The notes under the pieces: model-generated
Told to the model about the DNA's origin: nothing
Seen by the model: the letters and a program-made list of their open reading frames with translations, nothing else
Database searches by the model: none
Made by a program: the position numbers and the translations under genes
Shown here: positions 31,607 through 41,179 of the stretch, piece after piece
Layout: every line of letters starts with the position of its first letter
Position numbering within the stretch: the first letter of the stretch is position 1
Source: Bacillus alkalisoli
GTDB taxonomy: Bacteria > Bacillota > Bacilli > Bacillales > Bacillaceae_I
Assembly: GCF_002797415.1 (NCBI RefSeq)
Contig: NZ_KZ454944.1
Coordinates: 519,745-583,744, forward strand
Direction: 5' to 3'
DNA: 64,000 bases

Positions 31607-34393
31607 TTACCTTAACACTAACAACTCAGCCAACTCTTCATTGGAAAGCTCCGTAATCCAATTCTCACTCGTAATAATTTGGTCATTCAACGACTGCTTA
31701 CTATCAATCATCGCATCAATTTTCTCTTCTAACGTACCTGTTGTAATAAACTTATGCACATGTACAAAACGCTTCTGTCCAATTCGATACGCTCTATCTG
31801 TAGCTTGATTTTCCACCGCAGGATTCCACCAACGATCATAATGAATAACATGATTTGCTGCAGTTAAGTTAAGCCCAGTTCCACCAGCCTTTAACGACAA
31901 AACGAGCACTTTAAACTCGCCAGCTTGGAATCGTTCAATTAACTTGTCGCGGTTACCCTTTACAACACTTCCGTGTAAAAACTCCACCTTCTCACCAAGC
32001 AACTCACTTAACGTATCGACAATCATATTACCCATCGAAATATACTGGGTGAATATGAGACAACTTTCCTCACGCTCATCAATGTTTTGCACTAACTCCA
32101 CAAGCTTTTCCATCTTATTAGAACGAGAAACCAAATCACGCCACTCAGTCTCTTTCAAATACAAACTAGGATGATTGCACACTTGCTTTAACTGCCCAAG
32201 CATCTTCAACACTAGCCCGCGACGCTGAATTCCCGCTAACTTATTCACTTGATCTAACGTCTCTTTCACTAACTGCTCATAAATCGATGCCTGCTCCACC
32301 GTTAATGGACAATACTCTTTTTGCTCTTGTTTGTCAGGCAAATTAAGCGCCACTTGCTCATCCTTTTTCGTTCGACGCAATAAAAATGGCTGAATTAACT
32401 TTTGTAACTGACCTACTTTTTCTTTATTTTGCTCCCGCTCAATCGGCACAACAAACTGACGATGAAACGCACCTAAAGAATCGAGATACGTTGGATTAAT
32501 AAAATCAAAAATCGCCCACAGTTCCGCCAATCTATTTTCCATCGGCGTACCTGTTAACGCAATATGATGTTCGCCCCGCAACTTTCGGGCAGCTTGCGAC
32601 TGTTTCGTATCACTATTTTTAATGTTTTGTGCCTCATCCAAACAAACCGTCGACCAACGAACACGTGTTAACTCTTCGACATCTAAATAAGAAATTGCAT
32701 ACGACGTTAACACAACGTCCGCACCTTGAATGGACTCAACAAAACGGTCACCTTTCGCACGATTCCCGCCGTAATGCAACATAACATTCAACGATGGCGC
32801 AAACTTTTCCAGTTCCTTCTGCCAGTTACCAAGCACAGAAGTTGGCGCAACAATAAGGACAGGCTCATCCACACCTTCTTCCTTACACGTTAAAAAGTAC
32901 GCTATCAACTGTATCGTCTTCCCAAGTCCCATATCATCGGCCAAACAAGCCCCAAACCCATACTTTCGCAAAAACATGAGCCATCCAGCCCCGTGCTGCT
33001 GGTACGGCCTTAACTCACCTTGAAACCCTGCTGGTGTAACAAATGATTGAACTTCTTTTCCTTCATACAACTTCTTGAAAAGCTTTTGCACTTCACCCGT
33101 CATTTCGATCGTCATATCCGAAACTGCGTTGTCATCCAAACCGTCCGCACCCACGACAGACTGCGCACTATTTTTAATCAAATCCTCAAACGAAATCCCT
33201 TTTTGCTCCGCTTCCTCCATCATTTTGCGAATTTGATGAATAAACGAAGGATCAAGCGCGACCCATTCTCCTCCAATTCGTACAAGACGACGGTTCTGTT
33301 CGACAAGCGCCAAAAACTCTTCTTCAGACAACTCTTTATTTTTAGTAGAAAAACGCCACTCAAAGTTCACGAGCGACTGCAAACCGACAAATGACTTTCC
33401 ACTTACTTTCGGCGTCGTTACCCGCGCCTTCACCTTCAAGCGCGACTCCCTTACAGCCTGCCACCACGAAGGCAACAAAATAAACGCTCCAACTTGCATT
33501 AACTTCTCACTATCTTCTATGAGAAAATGCCACGCGGAATCTTCAGATAACGAACCTTTTATGTCGCCTGCCGTAAATAGGGTTGGTGTCACATGCGCCC
33601 ATTTATTGTACGTCCGCACAACACTATCCAACGCGCCTTTATATTTAGCTGGCAATCGGTCAACACCGTAAACATATAACGTTTCTGACTTTTTATCTTT
33701 TAATAGTGTTTCTAACTTCCAATCCACTTCATCTTCTTCTGGCTCCACAATCCGTAAGCCGACAGTAAACGGAGTCGTATCTTTATACCAGCCAATGTCC
33801 CATAGCCAATCTTCTTTCTCTTGATACAACTCTCTTAACTTTTCGTCTTCTAATAATGCGAGGGAGAACTTTTCCACACTCGGCCAAAATGGTCGTAAAA
33901 ACTCAACCTTTTCTTCTTTTAATAACTCAAACATAACAGAAGTAAGCCACTCTTCTAAAAAAGATAAATGAGGGGACAATAGATTATTTTTTTCTATGTA
34001 AGCATGTGCATCTTCGGTGAGTGTAAACTGAAACTCTCCGTGCTTCCATGAACGAAAATCAGGCTCTATCATCTTTTCTTCTAAAAATTGAGTCATCGTC
34101 GGAGCGAGTAGTCTAAAAAGTTCTGACTGATCACACCACTCTACATGGAAAAAGGAATTTTCTTTCATATCCGTAAAAAGTTCCAATGCTTCGTAAGGAG
34201 AGATAAAGATACCGTTTACCCCATCAAAGCTTTCTATTTTTACGTTCGTTCCATAGAAAGAACTTTCATGCCACGTAAATAAAAAGGAAACGTACTGTTC
34301 CGGAGCAACAACACGTCCGTTATCTTCGGCAAACAAGAAAAACTGGTTCGTATCTTCTATGTAATTTGTTTGGATTAATAAATTGTTTATCAT
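31607..34393 (-). CDS. ywqA: SNF2-family DNA-dependent ATPase (YwqA-like)
   Basis: 928 residues. The C-terminal half holds the Swi2/Snf2 motor: DDMGLGKTIQLIAY (motif I, near residue 485), VCLDEAQNIKN (motif II), ALTGTPMENR (III), LIFTQY (IV) and DRWWNPAVENQATDRAYRIGQ-type V/VI. The N-terminal half is a SNF2-associated region without catalytic motifs. A cytoplasmic translocase probably acting on DNA-protein complexes. Its ATG overlaps the TGA of the SWIM-domain gene as ATGA, so the two are translationally coupled. B. subtilis has the same ywqA/ywqB pairing. Confidence 0.93.
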   Translation of the reverse strand: MINNLLIQTNYIEDTNQFFLFAEDNGRVVAPEQYVSFLFTWHESSFYGTNVKIESFDGVNGIFISPYEALELFTDMKENSFFHVEWCDQSELFRLLAPTMTQFLEEKMIEPDFRSWKHGEFQFTLTEDAHAYIEKNNLLSPHLSFLEEWLTSVMFELLKEEKVEFLRPFWPSVEKFSLALLEDEKLRELYQEKEDWLWDIGWYKDTTPFTVGLRIVEPEEDEVDWKLETLLKDKKSETLYVYGVDRLPAKYKGALDSVVRTYNKWAHVTPTLFTAGDIKGSLSEDSAWHFLIEDSEKLMQVGAFILLPSWWQAVRESRLKVKARVTTPKVSGKSFVGLQSLVNFEWRFSTKNKELSEEEFLALVEQNRRLVRIGGEWVALDPSFIHQIRKMMEEAEQKGISFEDLIKNSAQSVVGADGLDDNAVSDMTIEMTGEVQKLFKKLYEGKEVQSFVTPAGFQGELRPYQQHGAGWLMFLRKYGFGACLADDMGLGKTIQLIAYFLTCKEEGVDEPVLIVAPTSVLGNWQKELEKFAPSLNVMLHYGGNRAKGDRFVESIQGADVVLTSYAISYLDVEELTRVRWSTVCLDEAQNIKNSDTKQSQAARKLRGEHHIALTGTPMENRLAELWAIFDFINPTYLDSLGAFHRQFVVPIEREQNKEKVGQLQKLIQPFLLRRTKKDEQVALNLPDKQEQKEYCPLTVEQASIYEQLVKETLDQVNKLAGIQRRGLVLKMLGQLKQVCNHPSLYLKETEWRDLVSRSNKMEKLVELVQNIDEREESCLIFTQYISMGNMIVDTLSELLGEKVEFLHGSVVKGNRDKLIERFQAGEFKVLVLSLKAGGTGLNLTAANHVIHYDRWWNPAVENQATDRAYRIGQKRFVHVHKFITTGTLEEKIDAMIDSKQSLNDQIITSENWITELSNEELAELLVLR

Positions 34394-35913
34394 GTAAGAA
34401 TCTTTCCTTTAACCATTTCTTCTTGGAGAGAACGAAGGCGTTTCGTTCGTTGTTGGAATTGCTCAAAATATGTTTCCCATACGTGTAGCTTTTTTTCTTT
34501 TTTATATATTTGCTGTAGCTTTTTCAAATATCTCACAGCTAACTTATAGCTTTTACGATTCCGTTCAGCCACGGTTTTCTCCACACATTGATGATAGAGC
34601 GGAAGTAAGGCAGCAGGACGTGTTTTCATAATTTCTTTTAGTTTATAGGAATCAATCGAACTAATATCAAAACCTAACCATAACTGCAAATCTGTCCAAT
34701 GATAAAACTGTTCCGTTTCAAACAGATGCCATTCAAATTCTCTGTAGCTATATGGCATTAGTTTTTCTAATGCGTGTATGTAAAAAGCGTCGTTCTCTGT
34801 TTCGTTTGTCGCTTCATTTATATAATTTAACAACTTCCCAGCTAGCCTGCGTTTTTCGTAATAGCCAGGCTCGTTATGAATATAGGTAAACAACATGTTA
34901 TCTGTCTGTTCAAGCCAATCCATCATTTGTTTCCAAGCGTTTTTCTCTGCTAATTTTGCAAGCCAATAAAAAACAAAAGGGGCTGCTTCGTCGTTTAACT
35001 CATTCAGTAGGGAGATGGCTTCTTTGTCTTTTTTTAATAGAAAATTCATATGTATTTTCGCTAATGTAACAGGTAAACTTACACCTGTTAATTCAGCTAG
35101 TTCAGCTGACGTCCAATTACGGCGTGAATAAACATCGCTCCAAAGTTGCTCGAACATCATAAACTTTTGTTTTAGGAACGCTTCGTCTTCAGATAGGTAA
35201 AATTCACGTGCAATACTTCTACTTTCTTTTAATAAGTCATCAAGCCCAAAGGACATCGCGTGATGAAGTAAAGCACGCGTTTCGTTCTCTGCAAGCTCAA
35301 CAAAATGATTTAATACACTTTCGATGTAAGCACGAGGATGATGTTCTTCTTCCTTTATCACTTGTTCCATGCAAAAAATCGCAGCATGCACTTTGAAGAG
35401 CGGACTAATTTCCGCAACTTTTGGCGCTTTTTTAAGGATTTGGTGATAAAAAACGTGGACGATGCCAGTTAAATATGTGTTATTTTGCGGCATCGATCGT
35501 TTAAATTGTTCATGTTCTGCGTTGACGAAGGTTAGCCAACTTTTTAAGGAGTCTTCCTTATATGTAGAAACTAAATTTTGTATCGTGTTATTGTTGCCGG
35601 CTTGTTTCCATTGTTCGATTAATTGGGATACTGGTTTTGTTTCGGCCCAAATGGACACGAAAACCGCTATTTGGTGTTGGCAAATGGTGTTTGCTCCACA
35701 GGAACAGCGGCTAAGTTCCAATAAGTCACTGTCCATTAAAACGTGACGAACTTGCGAGCGATCGCGAACTTTTCCGAAAATGTTCGTTCCTTCTTCGTAT
35801 GCATTTATGACCGAATTTTCCCGGAATAATTGGAGCCCGTTTTTTAACAGTTCACGATTATGGGTGTTTGTTAGCGGATATTCTTCCATTAATAATGTAG
35901 CAAACTGATCCAT
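34390..35913 (-). CDS. ywqB: SWIM zinc-finger protein (YwqB-like)
   Basis: About 507 residues from ATG 35913, which sits 8 bases after AGGGGTGA; a GTG at 35925 is the alternative. A SWIM motif, CSCGANTICQH (CxCx(n)CxH, about residues 67-78), precedes a long helical, repeat-like body with no enzyme motif. SWIM proteins bind DNA or partner proteins, and such genes regularly precede SNF2 genes like the one that overlaps it by four bases. They probably form one DNA-processing complex; this is inference from coupling. Confidence 0.88.
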   Translation of the reverse strand: MDQFATLLMEEYPLTNTHNRELLKNGLQLFRENSVINAYEEGTNIFGKVRDRSQVRHVLMDSDLLELSRCSCGANTICQHQIAVFVSIWAETKPVSQLIEQWKQAGNNNTIQNLVSTYKEDSLKSWLTFVNAEHEQFKRSMPQNNTYLTGIVHVFYHQILKKAPKVAEISPLFKVHAAIFCMEQVIKEEEHHPRAYIESVLNHFVELAENETRALLHHAMSFGLDDLLKESRSIAREFYLSEDEAFLKQKFMMFEQLWSDVYSRRNWTSAELAELTGVSLPVTLAKIHMNFLLKKDKEAISLLNELNDEAAPFVFYWLAKLAEKNAWKQMMDWLEQTDNMLFTYIHNEPGYYEKRRLAGKLLNYINEATNETENDAFYIHALEKLMPYSYREFEWHLFETEQFYHWTDLQLWLGFDISSIDSYKLKEIMKTRPAALLPLYHQCVEKTVAERNRKSYKLAVRYLKKLQQIYKKEKKLHVWETYFEQFQQRTKRLRSLQEEMVKGKILT

Positions 35914-35961
35914 TTTACTTTTCACCCCTTGTGGTTCGTCCTTTTTCTATAGTCTGCGTTG

Positions 35962-36100
35962 AAGACCGCTGTTGATTTCCGTGCAAGGCTTCGCTTTCCG
36001 CGGGCGGGTCGGGAGCCTCCTCGGCGCGCAAACGCCTGTGGGGTCTCCCGCACCCCGCTTCTCCCGCAGGAGTCTCAGCCTCGCACGGAAATCAACAGCT
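35962..36100 (+). repeat. GC-rich element with terminal inverted repeats, copy 1
   Basis: Ends: GCTGTTGATTTCCGTGC (35968-35984) and GCACGGAAATCAACAGC. The GC-rich interior (CCGCGGGCGGGTCGGGAGCC) stands out sharply from the AT-rich surroundings. The inverted copy 2 lies at 37879-38076. Confidence 0.9.
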
Positions 36101-36164
36101 AGTTATGGGTTTGAAAAAACACTAAAACACCCAAATATTAAATTTGATTTTTTATATTTCCAAA

Positions 36165-36195
36165 GGAAAAGGCCTACATGTTAGGTAGACCTTGT
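36165..36195 (-). terminator. Terminator of the BsuPI-type lipoprotein gene
   Basis: On the minus strand AAGGTCTAC and GTAGGCCTT form a stem followed by TTCCTTT. Confidence 0.7.
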
Positions 36196-36263
36196 TTGTG
36201 GGACGGAGCCCTTCTTTTTATTATAGGTTTTTTGAGAGAGTTAAACAACCGTGCAGCGTGTAA

Positions 36264-36752
36264 TTAATCGATCGCGATGTTGAAGTCTGTTGTAGCTTCT
36301 GTATGTTTATCCGCTGTGAATATAAATGTAATGGTGTACGAACCGTTCGGTAAGTCATCTGTCACTTCTTCCATTGGAACTTCATACGTTAGCGAATCGC
36401 CTTCGGCTAACAATGTTTCTCTAATAGCTTGCGTATACATCATATCGTCCGAAAGTTGTTTCACTTTTGCACCATTACTATCAAACACAATGTAATCAAT
36501 CTCTTGACCAGAAGAAAAGACAATATCAACATCTCCGCCAGTTTCGTTCGTTATTGTAAAAATAAATGTTTCTCCTTTAAACTCAGCTGTACTTTGTAAT
36601 TCCTCTGACACTTCTCTTGGATCTTCTACTTCTTTGCGCTTTTCTTCTCCGCTACCAGTTGTAGGGGGTTGTTCCGTTGGTGAAGTGGAACCTGTCCCAC
36701 ATGCAGAAAGAATTAGTAAAAATATTATGGATAAAAACGCCCATTTTTTCAT
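36264..36752 (-). CDS. BsuPI-like lipoprotein
   Basis: 162 residues; ATG after TGGAGGG. Signal peptide with lipobox LLILSAC (Cys about 18), a Pro/Thr/Gly/Glu linker, then a beta-sandwich-like domain: FIFTITNETGGDVDIVFSSG, YIVFDSNGAKV and PNGSYTITFIFTAD. This resembles the BsuPI (intracellular proteinase inhibitor) fold family, here exported and lipid-anchored. A protease-inhibiting role is possible but untested; the family fold is also used as a plain binding domain. Confidence 0.8.
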   Translation of the reverse strand: MKKWAFLSIIFLLILSACGTGSTSPTEQPPTTGSGEEKRKEVEDPREVSEELQSTAEFKGETFIFTITNETGGDVDIVFSSGQEIDYIVFDSNGAKVKQLSDDMMYTQAIRETLLAEGDSLTYEVPMEEVTDDLPNGSYTITFIFTADKHTEATTDFNIAID

Positions 36753-36989
36753 GTTTAGCCCTCCAGTTTCATTCTTTTTTATAAAGCATATGTTCCATAT
36801 GGCTAGTAGATAAGATGGAAAACACTTTGTTTGTCCCTTTGAAAACTTAGACGTGATTTAGTATAAAAAGTTACAAGGTTACAACTTAGTTTTTCCCTTT
36901 CAGCATTGGGCATAAACCCAATTATGAAACCAGTTCAGGTGAATGGGAATAGACTGTAGTAAAAATAGATGATGAAGAGGTGAAAGCGT

Positions 36990-37802
36990 GTGAAAATTGT
37001 ATTAGATGCAGGTCATGGTTATCAAACGGCAGGTAAACGAACGCCAGATGGTATGCGGGAATATGAATTTAATCGTGCTGTTGCCATTTACGCTCGAGAG
37101 GAACTACAGCGGTATGAAAACGTGCAAGTGTTGTTCACACATTCAGATGAACGAGATGTTCAACTTCAAGAAAGAACGAACCGAGCTAACAGCTGGGGAG
37201 CAAATGTATTCGTCTCAATTCACGCAAATGCTTTTGGTAATGGAGGCTGGAATACAGCTCAAGGAATAGAAACGTATGTGCACAATGTGACAAGCTCAAG
37301 GTCGATTGGAGTGGCAAGAACGGTTCACCGTTCATTAATTCAAGCGACAGGACGAAAAGACCGAGGTGTGAAAGAAGCGAACTTCCATGTTTTAAGAGAA
37401 ACGAACATGCCAGCTATCCTTTGTGAATGTGGTTTCATGACCTATTATCCCGAAGCACAATTATTAAAAACGGAAAGTTATCGTCGCACATGTGCAAAAG
37501 CAATTGTTGACGGTTTAGTAGCTTACTATAATCTAAGACTAAGGCCGCAAGTTGGCGGAGTCACTAGACCTCCAGGCAGTGGTCTATACAAAGTGCAAGT
37601 TGGCGCATTCCGAGCAAAAGAAAATGCAACCGATCTAGAGCGCCGTTTACAAAGCAGAGGCTACAGCACGTTCGTCTTTTTAGATCAAGGACTGTACAAA
37701 GTGCAAGTAGGTGCTTTCTCAGAAAAACGAAACGCCGAAAACCTAGCCACACGACTAAGGACAGACGGCTTTGACACATTCATTGCATTCGAAAGAAGAT
37801 AG
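36990..37802 (+). CDS. N-acetylmuramoyl-L-alanine amidase with two SPOR repeats
   Basis: 270 residues from GTG 36990, after AGAGGTG. Amidase_3 domain (1-185): DAGHG (zinc His9), REYEFN (zinc Glu24), VSIHANAFG (zinc His) and the catalytic Glu in LCECGFM. Then a short Pro/Gly linker and two similar segments, GLYKVQVGAFRAKENATDLE and GLYKVQVGAFSEKRNAENLA, which are SPOR-type peptidoglycan-binding repeats. No signal peptide, as in B. subtilis CwlC, a mother-cell enzyme that lyses the sporangium. By that analogy it may act in mother-cell lysis or be phage-derived. Confidence 0.92.
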   Translation: MKIVLDAGHGYQTAGKRTPDGMREYEFNRAVAIYAREELQRYENVQVLFTHSDERDVQLQERTNRANSWGANVFVSIHANAFGNGGWNTAQGIETYVHNVTSSRSIGVARTVHRSLIQATGRKDRGVKEANFHVLRETNMPAILCECGFMTYYPEAQLLKTESYRRTCAKAIVDGLVAYYNLRLRPQVGGVTRPPGSGLYKVQVGAFRAKENATDLERRLQSRGYSTFVFLDQGLYKVQVGAFSEKRNAENLATRLRTDGFDTFIAFERR

Positions 37803-37803
37803 A

Positions 37804-37836
37804 AAAGAGGCTGAATAGGGGCAGCCTCTTTTTCTA
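37804..37836 (+). terminator. Terminator of the amidase gene
   Basis: AGAGGCTG and CAGCCTCT, 8-base loop, then TTTTTC. Confidence 0.88.
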
Positions 37837-37878
37837 TTGGGAATAGTTAATGAATGATGCGAATGTATATAATAATCT

Positions 37879-38076
37879 AGCTGTTGATTTCCGTGCAAGG
37901 CTGAGACTCCTCGAAAATGCTACCGCATTTTCTTCGTGCGATGAATCGCTGCCGTAGCCTTCCTTGTCCTGCGGGAGTAGCGGGAAACGGGAGACCCCGC
38001 AGGCGCGAATGCGTCGAGGAGGCTCCCGGCCCGCCCGCGGAAAGCGAAGCCTTGCACGGAAATCAACTGCGGTCTT
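37879..38076 (-). repeat. GC-rich element with terminal inverted repeats, copy 2
   Basis: Opposite orientation to copy 1. The same ends are present, and CGAGGAGGCTCCCGGCCCGC is the complement of copy 1's interior. About 55 bp of extra sequence (near 37914-37968, containing AAAATGC...GCATTTT) is absent from copy 1. The two copies bracket the lipoprotein and amidase genes. Confidence 0.9.
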
Positions 38077-38193
38077 TAAGATAGCATATAAAAAAGAAAA
38101 CCATTGTCATTCACCCAAATAATTTATATGATAAAAGTAATATAAATTTAGAATATTTCGTACATAAAGCACTACTGGAAGGATGAACAATCA

Positions 38194-38508
38194 ATGAGAC
38201 GTATATTTACATTAGAAAATGTCAAAAAAGTATTTAATGGCCTTTGCTTTATTTTGTCTTTATTATTACTACTTTATAACGTTAGTATCGTTGGATATTT
38301 CTATCTCATTATCAGATTTGGAAACGAACTAGGATCACAATATTATACATACATTAGCTTAATCGGTTTAGCTCTCATCTTAATCCCATTGTTACTAAAA
38401 ATACCACGACAAAAGTTTTATCATGTTGCGCTAATTGTTTGTCATTTACTTGCTGCCAGTCTCCCATTTTTAATGATGAAATTTGCAGACGTACTTTCTA
38501 CATTCTAA
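38194..38508 (+). CDS. Small membrane protein, three helices
   Basis: 104 residues; ATG after GGAAGGA. Three hydrophobic segments (about 14-40, 50-68, 77-98) separated by short charged loops; no lipobox or known motif. The gene ends 47 bp before the sortase gene and could be co-transcribed with it, as no terminator lies between. No family recognised. Confidence 0.72.
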   Translation: MRRIFTLENVKKVFNGLCFILSLLLLLYNVSIVGYFYLIIRFGNELGSQYYTYISLIGLALILIPLLLKIPRQKFYHVALIVCHLLAASLPFLMMKFADVLSTF

Positions 38509-38554
38509 TCAATGCTTTATACTAAATGAAAGAAAAGAATCGGAGGGTAGTTAA

Positions 38555-39148
38555 ATGAAAAAGAGCATGGCAGTTGCCATTATTTTTATCATTGCTGGGC
38601 TTTCTTTTGTTGGATACGGATTATTTGAAAAAATAAAAATGGACAAAAAGACAGAGCAAGCGATGGAAGTTGCGTTAGATATAATCTCCAATAGAGCTAG
38701 TGCCAATGAAGACGATTTATTAACAAAACCGGATGACTGGAATCCAGAGTTCGGAGATGTTGTTGGATTATTACAAATTGAAAGAATTAACGCCAAACTA
38801 CCGATCGTTGCGGGTACAGATCCAGATGACCTTGAAAAAGGGGTAGGCCATTACACAGGTTCATCGTACCCTGGAGAAATTGGGCAGATTGTATTGTCTG
38901 GTCATCGTGATACTGTTTTTAGAAGACTAGGTGAACTGCAAATGGGCGACGAATTTGTTGTCGCAATGCCGTATGGTGATTTCGTTTACGAAATTTATGA
39001 TTATAAAATAGTGGATGCGGATGATCTATCTATTATTACATTACAAAAAGAAAAAAAAGATTTACTATTAACGACATGCTATCCATTTAGTTTTGTCGGA
39101 AATGCACCAGACCGATATATTCTATATGCTAAACCGAAAAAACCTTAA
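38555..39148 (+). CDS. Class D sortase
   Basis: 197 residues; ATG after GGAGGG. N-terminal membrane anchor (about 5-24), then the sortase barrel: GDVVGLLQIERINAKLPIV, VLSGHRDT with the catalytic His (about 116), LLLTTCYPF with the catalytic Cys (about 175) and APDRYI with the Arg (about 187). Length and the GDVVGLLQIERI start point to class D, whose Bacillus members cleave LPxTA-like signals and join proteins to the wall. Two proteins here carry such signals (LPNTA in the pullulanase, MPDTAT at 28249), though neither is adjacent. Confidence 0.93.
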   Translation: MKKSMAVAIIFIIAGLSFVGYGLFEKIKMDKKTEQAMEVALDIISNRASANEDDLLTKPDDWNPEFGDVVGLLQIERINAKLPIVAGTDPDDLEKGVGHYTGSSYPGEIGQIVLSGHRDTVFRRLGELQMGDEFVVAMPYGDFVYEIYDYKIVDADDLSIITLQKEKKDLLLTTCYPFSFVGNAPDRYILYAKPKKP

Positions 39149-39149
39149 G

Positions 39150-39187
39150 AAAAGCATGTGCATTTATACTGTACATGCTTTTTCTTT
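39150..39187 (+). terminator. Terminator of the sortase gene
   Basis: GAAAAGCATGT and ACATGCTTTTTC around a 12-base loop, then TTTTAG. Confidence 0.88.
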
Positions 39188-39342
39188 TAGGCCAACAAGT
39201 GATAGGGTCTAGACTATATTAGAATAATGTTATAAACTCCCACAACAGTTCGACAAAACTAGACATAAGATGCTAATGAAATAATTATTTCACTATGTTA
39301 CTATTAAAATAGTAAAAAAGACTAGGTCGAGGAGTAGGTCAT

Positions 39343-40110
39343 ATGATAGATATTCATTGCCATATACTACCTTCTTTAGATGATGGAGCTAGCCATATGA
39401 CAGAAAGTGTGGAAATGGCGCGAGAGGCTGTTAAACAAGGGATAACAACGATTGTTGCTACTCCGCATCATTTAAATGGTAGTTTTGAAAACGATAAAAC
39501 GACAATATTAAATAAAGTAATAGAATTAAACGAACGTTTAGCAAAGGAAGGAATAGATCTCACCATTTTACCTGGACAAGAGTGCCGGATTATTGGTGAA
39601 TTAGTTGCGGAATATAATAAGGGGTCCATTTTAACAGCTAATGATAAAGGAAAGTACATCTTCATCGAATTACCTTCCAATTCTGTACCACTTTATACAG
39701 AAAAGTTGTTGTTTGACTTACAATTAAACGGTTTAATTCCAGTCATCGTTCACCCAGAGCGCAACGCCGAATTCATTTCTAATCCAGATAAACTTTACCA
39801 ATTAGTGAAAAAAGGGGCATGCACACAAATCACCGCTTCTAGTCTAGTAGGGAAGTTTGGGAAGAACATAAAAAAATTCACGCATAACTTAATCGAAGCA
39901 AATTTAACGCATTTCATTGCATCGGATGCTCATAACATTAAAACGAGATCCTTTTTCTTAGCCGAAGCGTATGAAGAAATTGAAGCTAAGTACGGAAAGA
40001 GCATAAGATACATGTTCATGGAAAATGCCGAACTTTTAGTTGAAGGCGAAACAATCTACAAAGAAGCACCAGAGCGAGTGAAGAAGAAGAAGTTGTTTGG
40101 TATATTTTAA
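39343..40110 (+). CDS. ywqE: PHP-family tyrosine-protein phosphatase (YwqE/CpsB type)
   Basis: 255 residues; ATG after GAGGAG. Metal-binding PHP motifs in order: MIDIHCHILPSLDDGA, VATPHH, GQECRI, VIVHPERN and IASDAHN. CpsB/YwqE enzymes remove phosphate from bacterial tyrosine kinases and their targets, including UDP-glucose dehydrogenase. A Ugd gene is two genes downstream, as ywqF follows ywqE in B. subtilis. No BY-kinase or modulator gene (ywqC/ywqD type) is found in this window, which is unusual for the locus. Confidence 0.92.
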   Translation: MIDIHCHILPSLDDGASHMTESVEMAREAVKQGITTIVATPHHLNGSFENDKTTILNKVIELNERLAKEGIDLTILPGQECRIIGELVAEYNKGSILTANDKGKYIFIELPSNSVPLYTEKLLFDLQLNGLIPVIVHPERNAEFISNPDKLYQLVKKGACTQITASSLVGKFGKNIKKFTHNLIEANLTHFIASDAHNIKTRSFFLAEAYEEIEAKYGKSIRYMFMENAELLVEGETIYKEAPERVKKKKLFGIF

Positions 40111-40142
40111 AATCCGCCGAAAAATTGTATATAAAATGAGTG

Positions 40143-40176
40143 AAGAGTGTAGTGTAAATAGCTACGCTCTTTTTAC
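40143..40176 (+). terminator. Terminator after the phosphatase gene
   Basis: AGAGTGTAG and CTACGCTCT around a 9-base loop, then TTTTTA. Confidence 0.82.
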
Positions 40177-40277
40177 GTTCTTTTTTCTAAAAATTAACAA
40201 AATATTTACAGTGAATACAAATGTATTAAACGTTTTTCTCATAAAATGAAAATAAGAATACGAATGGAGATGGTAAA

Positions 40278-41165
40278 GTGGAAATTCGAAAAGCAATTAT
40301 TCCGGCAGCCGGTCTAGGTACAAGGTTTTTGCCAGCAACAAAAGCACAGCCAAAAGAAATGTTACCAATCGTCGATAAGCCAACCATTCAATATATTGTG
40401 GAGGAAGCAGTAGCTTCGGGTATAGAAGATATTATCATCGTAACAGGCAGAGGCAAGCGTGCCATTGAAGATCACTTTGACAAATCGTATGAATTAGAAG
40501 AAACCTTATATAAAAAAGAGAAGTGGTCCCAATTGGAGATTGTACAAAGCATTGCAAAATTAGCCAATATTCATTACATACGCCAAAAGGAGCCAAAAGG
40601 ATTAGGGCATGCGATAAGTTGCGCCAGAACATTTATTGGAACCGAACCTTTTGCGGTGTTATTAGGAGATGATATTGTCAGAAATGAGGGTACCCCTTGT
40701 TTAAGGCAATTGATAGATATGTATGATCAGTATAGATGTTCTGTAATCGGAGTACAACAAGTTACCGAGGAAGAAGTTAGTAAGTATGGAATAGTAGAAC
40801 CATCTAATGATATGTATGAGAAAGTTTGTGACATTAAGAGTTTAGTTGAAAAGCCTGAGATAGAATGTGCTCCATCTACATTAGCGATAATGGGTCGGTA
40901 TATTTTGACTCCAGATATATTTAACATCCTTCAAACTCTACCAGTGGGAACAGGTGGAGAAATACAATTAACAGATGCTATTTCCATGTTAAGTAAAAAG
41001 CAACGTGTTTTAGCATATAGATTTGAAGGAAAAAGGTACGATGTTGGGGATAAAATGGGTTTTATAGAAGCAACAATTGAACATGCATTAAAGGACAACG
41101 ACTTAAAAGAGCCATTAGAAAAATACTTAATCTCTCTTATGAAAAATTATTTTGTACAAAAATAG
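40278..41165 (+). CDS. galU: UTP-glucose-1-phosphate uridylyltransferase
   Basis: 295 residues, the normal size. GTG 40278 follows GGAGATGG. Nucleotidyltransferase signature [16 protein letters not shown] with [31 protein letters not shown] and [11 protein letters not shown]. Makes UDP-glucose from UTP and glucose-1-phosphate. Fourteen bases separate it from the UDP-glucose dehydrogenase gene, which uses its product, so the two form an operon for UDP-glucuronate. B. subtilis names for this enzyme include GtaB and YngB. Confidence 0.95.
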   Translation: MEIRKAIIPAAGLGTRFLPATKAQPKEMLPIVDKPTIQYIVEEAVASGIEDIIIVTGRGKRAIEDHFDKSYELEETLYKKEKWSQLEIVQSIAKLANIHYIRQKEPKGLGHAISCARTFIGTEPFAVLLGDDIVRNEGTPCLRQLIDMYDQYRCSVIGVQQVTEEEVSKYGIVEPSNDMYEKVCDIKSLVEKPEIECAPSTLAIMGRYILTPDIFNILQTLPVGTGGEIQLTDAISMLSKKQRVLAYRFEGKRYDVGDKMGFIEATIEHALKDNDLKEPLEKYLISLMKNYFVQK

Positions 41166-41179
41166 GGGGTGCAAAGCCT

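Noticed and set aside
31512-31808. 98-residue plus-strand frame
   Set aside because: It runs from the 52-bp array into the antisense of the SNF2 gene; the helicase frame is clearly the coding one.
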